This document shows positions 1 through 5,362 of a stretch of 5,362 bases of DNA, piece after piece; within the stretch, counting starts at the first letter, position 1; each line of letters starts with the position of its first letter. The position numbers and the translations under genes are program-made. This stretch comes from Legionellaceae bacterium. GTDB lineage: Bacteria; Pseudomonadota; Gammaproteobacteria; Legionellales; Legionellaceae. Where the stretch lies: contig DAIDLK010000080.1 in assembly GCA_027449525.1 (NCBI GenBank), forward strand, positions 1 through 5,362, in the 5' to 3' direction. The notes under the pieces were generated by a model. The model ran no database searches and was not told the origin of the DNA. It worked only from the letters and a program-made list of their open reading frames with translations.

Positions 1-1982
1 CATTGGATTTGGGTTTTACCCAACTAAAAAATCGTTTTATGATGGGATCAATGCACACTGGCTTAGAGGAGGATAAGCCTAGTCTCCAGCGCTTGGCGGT
101 TTTTTATCGTGAGCGGGCTGAAGCGGGTGTGGGGCTAATTGTTACGGGTGGTTTTTCGCCGAATCGAGTAGGACGCCTAGCACCTTTTGCGGCAAAATTA
201 ACGTCGGTAGGAGAACAGCGCCGGCATGCCTTGGTTACGCAAGCCGTGCATGAGAGCGGCGGAAAAATTGCCCTTCAACTTCTGCATGCTGGACGGTATG
301 CCTATCATCCCTTCAGTGTGGCGCCCTCACGTGTTAAAGCACCGATTAGCCCTTTTACCCCCTGGGTGTTAAGCGCTCGCGGTGTAGTTAAAACCATCCA
401 GCACTATGCCCGTGCCGCACTTTTGGCACGAAATGCTGGGTACGATGGTGTAGAAATCATGGGCAGCGAGGGGTATTTAATTAATCAATTTATCGTCACG
501 CGCACCAATCAGCGTACCGATGCGTGGGGGGGAAGTTATACTAAGCGCATGCGATTTCCGGTTGACATTGTGCGCGCCATACGCGAAGCAGTCGGACCAG
601 ACTTTATTATCATTTATCGCTTATCCATGCTTGATTTAATTGCCGATGGTAGTGACTGGTCGGAGGTGGTTGCATTGGCCCAAGCCGTTGAAAAAGCGGG
701 AGCAACGTTAATGAACACCGGCATTGGTTGGCATGAAGCGCGAATTCCCACTATTGCGGCCTGTGTCCCTGCGGGTGCGTTTACACCGGTAACGCAGCAG
801 TTAAAAGCGCACATCACCATTCCTATCATTGCTTCAAATCGTATTAATACCCCTGAGCTTGCCAATCGCTTATTGACTAGCGGCGTGGCAGATATAGTGT
901 CAATGGCTCGGCCCTTTTTAGCTGATCCACAATTTGTAGCCAAGGCGCAGCGCGGAGAATCAAGAGCTGTCAATGTGTGCATTGCCTGTAATCAAGCGTG
1001 TCTTGACCAAGTGTTCGTGCACAAAACAGCCTCTTGCCTAGTTAACCCGCGTGCAGGCCACGAAACTGATTTAGTGTACCGGCCAACCGATGCACCGAAA
1101 AGGATTGCTATCGTTGGCGCAGGACCGGCTGGTTTAGCGTGCGCTGCTGTGGCCGCTGAGCGTGGACATGCCGTCACACTCTTCGAGCGCAGTGCGCAAC
1201 TTGGCGGGCAATTTAACCTTGCCAAAGTCATTCCAGGTAAACAAGATTATCAGCATACCGTAACGTATTTTTCTCATCAACTGCAGCAATTGAATGTTCA
1301 AATTAATTTAAATACTGAAGCGGATGAGGAACAATTAAAAGGCTATGATGAGGTCGTGGTGGCTACGGGTGTGTTGCCCCGAATGCCGCAAATACCAGGT
1401 ATTGAACACCCCTCCGTGATGACGTATGTGGATTTATTAAAAGGTAAACGTCAGGCCGGTTCTCGAGTAGCTGTTATTGGTGCCGGTGGTATAGGAATTG
1501 ATGTGGCTGAATGGTTGATGCACGATGGATCGCATCCAACAATGCATGACTTTTACCAAGAGTGGGGTATTGACATTCATCTAGCGCATCGTGGCGGACT
1601 GGTTCCTGCCATCCCCCCAAAAAGTCCACGGGAAGTGTACTTGTTGCAGCGCAAATCGGAAAAAATCGGTCTTCATTTAGGCAAAACGACTGGCTGGATT
1701 CATCGTTTGAGCTTAAAGCATCGTCACGTGCAATTTTGTTCTGGGGTAACGTATCAACGCATTGACGATCAGGGTCTCCACGTTGAAATAAACGGCAAAA
1801 CGCGTCGATTAGACGTGGATAGCGTGGTGGTTTGCGCGGGTCAAATTGAGTTGAATGGACTGTATCATGCTCTAAAATCATTGGGACAATCGGTGCATTT
1901 AATTGGTGGTGCAGCGAAGGCCTTAGAGTTGGATGCACGCCAGGCCATTAATGCCGCTTGCCGATTAGCCGCAGCGCTTTAA
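1..1982 (+). CDS. fadH: NADPH-dependent 2,4-dienoyl-CoA reductase FadH (5' end cut by window edge)
   Basis: Reduces 2,4-dienoyl-CoA to an enoyl-CoA with NADPH, so that fatty acids with even-position double bonds can pass through beta-oxidation; cytoplasmic. Numbering from the TTG at position 3: an FMN-binding TIM barrel of the old yellow enzyme type covers about 1-320, with Tyr158 and His244 at the places of the E. coli catalytic Tyr166 and His252. The 4Fe-4S ligands are Cys326, Cys329, Cys333 and Cys345 (C-x2-C-x3-C-x11-C). An FAD-binding VGAGPAG follows at 371-377 and an NADPH-binding GAGGIG at 493-498. The late segment LGKTTGWIHR (559-568) and the ending HLIGG...LELDAR match E. coli FadH closely. 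The TTG at 3 is an internal Leu, because E. coli reads APLDLGFT here; about 9 residues and the true start lie left of the window. With those, the length is about 668, against 672 in E. coli. All cofactor motifs are intact. Promoter and regulators are out of view. Confidence 0.96.
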   Translation, partial: LDLGFTQLKNRFMMGSMHTGLEEDKPSLQRLAVFYRERAEAGVGLIVTGGFSPNRVGRLAPFAAKLTSVGEQRRHALVTQAVHESGGKIALQLLHAGRYAYHPFSVAPSRVKAPISPFTPWVLSARGVVKTIQHYARAALLARNAGYDGVEIMGSEGYLINQFIVTRTNQRTDAWGGSYTKRMRFPVDIVRAIREAVGPDFIIIYRLSMLDLIADGSDWSEVVALAQAVEKAGATLMNTGIGWHEARIPTIAACVPAGAFTPVTQQLKAHITIPIIASNRINTPELANRLLTSGVADIVSMARPFLADPQFVAKAQRGESRAVNVCIACNQACLDQVFVHKTASCLVNPRAGHETDLVYRPTDAPKRIAIVGAGPAGLACAAVAAERGHAVTLFERSAQLGGQFNLAKVIPGKQDYQHTVTYFSHQLQQLNVQINLNTEADEEQLKGYDEVVVATGVLPRMPQIPGIEHPSVMTYVDLLKGKRQAGSRVAVIGAGGIGIDVAEWLMHDGSHPTMHDFYQEWGIDIHLAHRGGLVPAIPPKSPREVYLLQRKSEKIGLHLGKTTGWIHRLSLKHRHVQFCSGVTYQRIDDQGLHVEINGKTRRLDVDSVVVCAGQIELNGLYHALKSLGQSVHLIGGAAKALELDARQAINAACRLAAAL

Positions 1983-2035
1983 AAGTCACTGCCGCAACAA
2001 AACAGAATAAAATGAGTGCATTTCGCCATAAATTT

Positions 2036-2070
2036 TGCTATGATACGTGACAATTTTATATTGATATAAT
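2036..2070 (+). promoter_or_regulatory. Extended -10 promoter for deaD and the lipase gene
   Basis: TGATATAAT at 2062-2070 is an exact extended -10 element (TGnTATAAT). A weak -35 candidate, ATGATA at 2040-2045 (4 of 6 consensus bases), sits at a long 19 bp spacing, as tolerated by extended -10 promoters. Transcription would start near 2077, giving a leader of about 30 nt, short for a cold-shock helicase gene. A second, weaker extended -10 (TGCTATGAT, 2036-2044) lies just upstream. The -10 overlaps an inverted repeat, TTATAT-tg-ATATAA, at 2056-2069. The rest of the 117 nt gap after fadH (1983-2035) shows no convincing terminator or other element. This is prediction from motif match only. Confidence 0.55.
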
Positions 2071-2094
2071 CTCGAATACGGATTATTCACCTAG

Positions 2095-2099
2095 TAGGT
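2095..2099 (+). promoter_or_regulatory. Ribosome binding site that decides the deaD start
   Basis: The TAGGT core, with AGG at 2096-2098, is the only purine-rich match near the start. It is 7 nt from the ATG at 2106 but only 1 nt from the in-frame ATG at 2100. Normal spacing therefore favours 2106 as the start, removing Met-Asn from the longest reading. Confidence 0.6.
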
Positions 2100-2105
2100 A
2101 TGAAC

Positions 2106-3767
2106 ATGACTATTGAAAATCTATCGTTTGCTGATTTACGTTTATCAGCGCCGTTATTAAAAGCACTGCAGGACAAAGGGTTTGAAACCCCGTCACCTAT
2201 TCAGGCGCAAACTATTCCGCATTTATTGGCGGGGCGCGACTTAATTGGCCAAGCACAAACAGGAACCGGTAAAACAGCCGCTTTTGCCTTACCCGCCCTA
2301 ATGCGTTTAGATCCTGTCCAACGCAGCCCACAAGTATTGGTGTTAGCACCAACCCGTGAGCTGGCCATTCAAGTGGCGGCGCACTTTGAATCGCTTTGTG
2401 TTCATCAACCGAATACGCGCGTGATCGTTTTGTGTGGAGGCCAGGACTATCGTCCCCAGTTGAAAGCCTTGCGTGAGGGCGCACAAATTATTGTTGGTAC
2501 GCCGGGGCGTATTCTTGATCACATGCAGCGCAAAACATTACAGTTGAACGAGTTGCGCCTGTTTGTGCTAGACGAAGCTGATGAAATGCTTCGAATGGGC
2601 TTTATTGACGATGTTGAGACAATTCTGGCTGAATTGCCGCACAAAAAGCACATTGCGTTATTTTCTGCAACCATGCCGCAACGTATTCGGCAAATTGCCA
2701 CTCAGTATTTAGACGACCCCGTTTCAATTGAAATTCGCATGGAAACAGCTACGGTTAAAAGCGTTGAACAGCGCTTCATTTTTGCTTCACAACCACAAAA
2801 GCCGGATGCGTTATTACGCCTATTGGCCACTGAAGCTTATCAAGGCTTGATTGTGTTCACTCGTACGAAGAGCAGTGCTGAAGAAGTGACTAGCTTGTTG
2901 CAACAACATGGATTTAAGGCCATGGCGATTCACGGCGATATCACGCAAGCTTTGCGTGAGCGAGTGATTGCGCAGTTCAAACAGGGTGTGATTGATATTT
3001 TAGTTGCAACCGATGTCGCAGCGCGCGGCCTGGATGTGGAGCGAGTAACGCACGTTATCAACTATGATATGGCGCATGATTGTGAAACGTACGTGCACCG
3101 TATCGGTCGTACAGGCCGTGCGGGCCGTAGTGGTGTCGCTATTTTATTTGTTACCCCGCGCGAATCGCGTTTGCTAAACGTACTTGAGCGCCATACTCGC
3201 CAACGTATTGAAAAAATGAACGTACCGAGCGATCTCATGATGCAGTCAGCGCGCCAGACGCAATTCATGACACGCATTACTGAGCGTTTACAACATGCCA
3301 ATTTACCCGATTACCGCGCTATTATTGAACAATATGTGAATGAGAAAGGGTTTTCTGCCGTGGATGTTGCGGCAGCCTTAGCGTTATTAGTTCACCAGGA
3401 CAAACCATGGAAGCAACAACTTCCAGCGTTCAAGTCAGCACGTGCTACCCGTGAACCGCGCGGAGAGTCACGCGGTTTTTCTGGCCCAAGTCGTGCTCAG
3501 TCTGCTCGTCCGCGTCATCATGAGGGTGCACAAGAATTATTTCGCATTGATGTCGGTCGCATTCATGGTGTTAAGCCAGGCAACATTGTTGGTGCAATAG
3601 CGAATGAAGCTGGTTTGCAGAGCCGTCATATTACTGGTCTAAAGATCAATGAAGATCATTCAACGGTTCGGTTGCCACGTGGTTTGTCTAAAGAAGTATT
3701 TACTGGTTTAAATAAAGCGTGGGTATGTGGACGTCAATTAAAATTGACTTCATTGGGTGCTGCATAA
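2106..3767 (+). CDS. deaD: DEAD-box ATP-dependent RNA helicase, DeaD/CsdA type
   Basis: ATP-driven RNA helicase; E. coli CsdA/DeaD aids 50S ribosome assembly, mRNA turnover and growth in the cold. Numbered from the ATG at 2106 (553 aa): Q-motif region with PSPIQ 29-33, motif I AQTGTGKT 50-57, PTRELA 82-87, TPGR 132-135, DEAD 156-159, SAT 187-189, ATDVAARGLD 301-310 and HRIGRTGRAGR 331-341. Both RecA-like domains are thus complete. A helical region at about 378-430 corresponds to the CsdA dimerisation segment. A basic Arg/Ser/Gly linker (about 445-474) leads to a DbpA/CsdA-like RNA-binding domain from about 477 (ELFRIDVGR...IVGAIANEAG) to the end. That C-terminal domain, and the DEAD-to-VI spacing, separate it from RhlB, RhlE and SrmB. 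The protein stops right after this domain, whereas E. coli CsdA (629 aa) carries a long Arg/Gly-rich tail. Its own promoter lies upstream, and the lipase gene follows after 9 nt, so the two probably form an operon. Confidence 0.95.
   Translation: MTIENLSFADLRLSAPLLKALQDKGFETPSPIQAQTIPHLLAGRDLIGQAQTGTGKTAAFALPALMRLDPVQRSPQVLVLAPTRELAIQVAAHFESLCVHQPNTRVIVLCGGQDYRPQLKALREGAQIIVGTPGRILDHMQRKTLQLNELRLFVLDEADEMLRMGFIDDVETILAELPHKKHIALFSATMPQRIRQIATQYLDDPVSIEIRMETATVKSVEQRFIFASQPQKPDALLRLLATEAYQGLIVFTRTKSSAEEVTSLLQQHGFKAMAIHGDITQALRERVIAQFKQGVIDILVATDVAARGLDVERVTHVINYDMAHDCETYVHRIGRTGRAGRSGVAILFVTPRESRLLNVLERHTRQRIEKMNVPSDLMMQSARQTQFMTRITERLQHANLPDYRAIIEQYVNEKGFSAVDVAAALALLVHQDKPWKQQLPAFKSARATREPRGESRGFSGPSRAQSARPRHHEGAQELFRIDVGRIHGVKPGNIVGAIANEAGLQSRHITGLKINEDHSTVRLPRGLSKEVFTGLNKAWVCGRQLKLTSLGAA
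3733..3748. repeat. Perfect 7-bp inverted repeat at the 3' end of deaD
   Basis: GTCAATT and AATTGAC are separated by AA. In RNA this could fold into a 6-bp stem with a four-base loop. It lies inside the last codons of the helicase gene, 17 nt before the stop codon and lipase ribosome binding site. It has no T-run and so is not a terminator. It may be chance in a Lys-Leu-Thr coding stretch, or it may influence the junction mRNA. Confidence 0.4.
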
Positions 3768-3773
3768 GGGTGG
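3766..3773 (+). promoter_or_regulatory. Ribosome binding site of the lipase gene, overlapping the deaD stop
   Basis: AAGGGTGG starts within the TAA stop of deaD (3765-3767). Its AAGGG core ends 6 nt before the ATG at 3777. This supports that start and suggests that ribosomes finishing the helicase could reinitiate on, or expose, the lipase start. No separate promoter is evident in the 9 nt gap. Confidence 0.7.
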
Positions 3774-3776
3774 TTT

Positions 3777-4739
3777 ATGAAACGATTCATCATCAGTTTC
3801 TTGCTGTGCGTTACCTTTTCAGTCAACGCTAGTTCCTTAACGCGCATTGTGGTGTTTGGTGACAGCTTGTCCGATAATGGCAACCTGTATGAATTCATGC
3901 GCCATCAATTACCAGTCTCCCCGCCCTACTTTGAAGGGCGTTTTACTAACGGTCCGGTATGGATTGAGCACGTGGTGAATCATTATTATCCTAATAACGC
4001 TAAAGATCACCTGCTAAACTATGCGTTCGGTGGCTCCGGTGTCGGTGAGGATGACGAGGATGACGAGGATGAATCAATTTTTACTTTACGTAGTGAAGTG
4101 GACAGTTATTTACTAGCGCATCAAGAGCTTGCTGATGCAAATAGTTTGTTCGTTTTGTGGATGGGGGCAAATAACTACATTGCAGGTCCTGATGATCTGG
4201 CGCAAGCAGTTGTACGTGTCAATGACGGTATCGTTGCTCAGGCCGAGCGGTTAGTGCACCAAGGTGCGCAGCATATTTTATTTGCTACTATCCCTGACTT
4301 AGGGCACACCCCTTGGGCGATAGATTTTGAATTATCGGATGAATGGACGGAGGCTTCGGTAAAACACAACGCCTTATTGCGCCAAAATTATTGGAAGTTA
4401 AAACATCAATACCCAGACGTTGAATGGATTTTGTTAGAAGTCGATCATATGTTTAATTTAGCGCTAGAATTTCCAGAGCAGTATGGTTTCACCAATACAA
4501 CCGGGACGTGTTATGAGGCGGCTATGCCAACCGCATCAACCCAACAGATGATGCGAGCTCGCGCACCCAAAGTCGCCTTGCTCCAAATGCTGTCGGCCGT
4601 ACGACCGTCTGAAGCAGCCAATGTTTGTGATGGTTACTTGTTCTTTGATCCCATTCACCCCTCAGGGCGTGCGCATGCCTTGATCGCCGATGAAACCATC
4701 AAGCTATTGGATTCATTGGGTATACAATTTAATGAGTAA
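3777..4739 (+). CDS. Exported GDSL/SGNH-family lipase (phospholipase/acyltransferase-like)
   Basis: Predicted secreted serine ester hydrolase of 320 aa. Residues 1-18 form a signal peptide (KR, then hydrophobic IISFLLCVTF, then VNA before Ser19), giving a periplasmic or secreted product. Block I is VVFGDSLSDNGN (25-36) with nucleophile Ser30. Block II is NYAFGGSG (81-88). Block III is GANN (130-133), with oxyanion-hole Asn132 kept but the usual following Asp replaced by Asn. Block V is DPIHP (291-295), supplying Asp291 and His294 to complete the triad. An acidic run at 91-99, coded by a 9-nt tandem repeat, sits in the loop after block II. Cys245 and Cys284 are the only mature cysteines and could form a disulfide loop just before block V, as described for Legionella PlaA/PlaC, which the protein resembles (GRFTNGPVW, GFTNT). 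Phospholipase A, lysophospholipase and cholesterol acyltransferase activities all occur in this family; sequence alone does not choose. Likely co-transcribed with deaD. Confidence 0.88.
   Translation: MKRFIISFLLCVTFSVNASSLTRIVVFGDSLSDNGNLYEFMRHQLPVSPPYFEGRFTNGPVWIEHVVNHYYPNNAKDHLLNYAFGGSGVGEDDEDDEDESIFTLRSEVDSYLLAHQELADANSLFVLWMGANNYIAGPDDLAQAVVRVNDGIVAQAERLVHQGAQHILFATIPDLGHTPWAIDFELSDEWTEASVKHNALLRQNYWKLKHQYPDVEWILLEVDHMFNLALEFPEQYGFTNTTGTCYEAAMPTASTQQMMRARAPKVALLQMLSAVRPSEAANVCDGYLFFDPIHPSGRAHALIADETIKLLDSLGIQFNE
4047..4073 (+). repeat. Three tandem 9-nt units coding an acidic loop in the lipase
   Basis: GAGGATGAC occurs twice exactly, followed by GAGGATGAA, encoding EDD-EDD-EDE (residues 91-99). 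Because the unit is 9 nt, slippage would add or remove three residues without breaking the reading frame. Confidence 0.8.
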
Positions 4740-4753
4740 ACGCACATCTCGAC

Positions 4754-5362
4754 TTACCACCCCCGGTTGGTGCAAATTTTTTCATACGCTTTCGTAATAG
4801 CTTGCGTCATTTCATTAGCCTTTTTAATGGCTTCAGCACTAGCCCCTTTTGCACTGATCTTATCGGGATGATGTTGGCTAATAAGTCGTCGATACGCGCG
4901 TTTTACTTCTTCTTTGCTGGAACTTGGCGTTATTGCCAACAGCGTATAAGCTTGGGCCAGCGGATCAACTCGCTGGGATTGAAATGGTTGATACGTGGAT
5001 TGTGCTTGATGAGGTAACGCTGCGAAGCCTAAGCTAACCAGCATGTGATTGAGCCGAGCAATTTTAGCACTAGTGAAGCCTATTTCTTGTACATGCTCAT
5101 ATTGCAGCGTGATAAATAATTTCAGTAGCGACGGATTGTGTGCGGTAACCTGCTTGAGGTGGAGTAACAGGGGAGTCATGTTAAACGCACTGGACTTGCC
5201 TTGATTAAAAAATACCTGTGCTTGTGCTCGTTGTGCTTTGTTCAAACCCAGCTCACTCATGCAGCGGCGTGCGAGATGAATGGATGCTTCAGACACTCGT
5301 CCATCTGCTTTAGCGACCGCGCCCAGTAGACTAAAGGTTGCTTGTAAAAAAATTGTTCTCGT
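4754..5362 (-). CDS. djlA: Co-chaperone DjlA, C-terminal part (5' end beyond window)
   Basis: Membrane-anchored J-domain protein that stimulates the DnaK ATPase at the inner membrane; in E. coli its overproduction activates the Rcs envelope response, and a Legionella dumoffii homologue is required for intracellular growth. The frame is open to the right edge, giving 202 visible residues. The first 22 (TRTIFLQATFSLLGAVAKAD...) align with the E. coli stretch containing FATTFEVMGHLTKSKGRV, so the GTG at 5294-5296 is an internal Val, not the start. Visible residues 1 to about 115 form the helical TerB-like middle domain. The J domain fills about 133-202, with the invariant HPD at 165-167 (bases 4862-4870) in RRLISQHHPDK, and the protein ends at this domain as DjlA does. 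About 50 residues, including the single N-terminal membrane segment, should lie outside. It converges on the lipase gene with a 14-nt gap. The C-terminal J domain next to a TerB-like domain separates it from DnaJ and CbpA. Confidence 0.92.
   Translation of the reverse strand, partial: TRTIFLQATFSLLGAVAKADGRVSEASIHLARRCMSELGLNKAQRAQAQVFFNQGKSSAFNMTPLLLHLKQVTAHNPSLLKLFITLQYEHVQEIGFTSAKIARLNHMLVSLGFAALPHQAQSTYQPFQSQRVDPLAQAYTLLAITPSSSKEEVKRAYRRLISQHHPDKISAKGASAEAIKKANEMTQAITKAYEKICTNRGW
4758..4782 (+). terminator. Possible weak intrinsic terminator for the deaD-lipase transcript
   Basis: A short stem, CACC (4758-4761) with GGTG (4769-4772), is followed after CAAA by six T residues (4777-4782). 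It lies 19 nt past the lipase stop and inside the last codons of djlA on the other strand. The stem is only 4 bp and the T-run is not immediately adjacent, so this is tentative. Confidence 0.25.

Noticed and set aside
3..5. TTG as the true start of FadH
   Set aside because: It aligns with an internal Leu of E. coli FadH (APLDLGFT); about 9 residues are missing to the left.
1474..1938. 154-codon open frame on the minus strand inside fadH
   Set aside because: It lies wholly opposite a conserved coding region, its translation shows no recognisable domain, and it is explained as a shadow frame. The same holds for the minus-strand frames at 614-982, 992-1231, 2212-2484, 2519-2701 and 3062-3301, and the plus-strand frame at 4802-5017.
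2010..2023. AAATG-agtg-CATTT hairpin as a fadH terminator
   Set aside because: The stem is 5 bp, AT-rich and without a following T-run, so it is too weak to call.
2100..2102. Upstream ATG as the deaD start
   Set aside because: Only 1 nt separates it from the AGG core; the ATG at 2106 has normal 7-nt spacing. Not excluded, but less likely.
3777..3830. Lipoprotein signal (Cys11) on the lipase
   Set aside because: The residues before the Cys are F-L-L, with no small residue at -1, and the Cys sits inside the hydrophobic core. A signal peptidase I site after Ala18 fits better.
5294..5296. GTG as start of a 180-aa J-domain protein
   Set aside because: The frame stays open to the window edge, and the 22 upstream residues match the DjlA middle domain, so this GTG is an internal Val.
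1..5362. A novel defence, mobile or multi-gene system
   Set aside because: All four genes belong to well-known housekeeping or lipase families. I see no integrase, transposase, terminal repeats, toxin-antitoxin pair or CRISPR repeats.

Overview
This 5.4 kb window looks like ordinary chromosome from a gammaproteobacterium. Every gene has a recognisable enterobacterial-type counterpart: FadH, CsdA/DeaD and DjlA all align by eye along their length with the E. coli proteins. The GDSL lipase resembles the secreted phospholipase/acyltransferase group best known from Legionella (PlaA/PlaC/PlaD). Together with DjlA, this leans towards Legionellales or a relative, although base composition looks more balanced than that of AT-rich Legionella itself. 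The taxonomic placement is inference.

Layout: (1) 1-1982, plus strand, fadH, NADPH 2,4-dienoyl-CoA reductase, missing only about 9 codons at its 5' end. (2) 1983-2105, an intergenic stretch with a good extended -10 promoter and the deaD ribosome binding site. (3) 2106-3767, plus strand, a DeaD/CsdA-type DEAD-box RNA helicase with its C-terminal RNA-binding domain but no long RGG-type tail. (4) 3777-4739, plus strand, an exported GDSL/SGNH lipase that starts 9 nt after the helicase stop, with its Shine-Dalgarno overlapping that stop. (5) 4754-5362, minus strand, the C-terminal part of the membrane co-chaperone DjlA, converging on the lipase gene with a 13-14 nt gap and running off the right edge.

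Functionally, FadH serves beta-oxidation of unsaturated fatty acids. The helicase remodels RNA and ribosome precursors, especially in the cold. The lipase acts outside the cytoplasm on lipid esters. DjlA stimulates DnaK at the inner membrane. The only clear transcriptional link is deaD with the lipase gene. Lipase-released fatty acids could feed the pathway containing FadH, but that connection is speculative.

I did not find a new multi-gene system, mobile element, CRISPR array, tRNA or rRNA. The points most worth a second look are the helicase-lipase coupling, the tandem-repeat acidic loop and the altered block III motif in the lipase, and the shortened C-terminus of the helicase.
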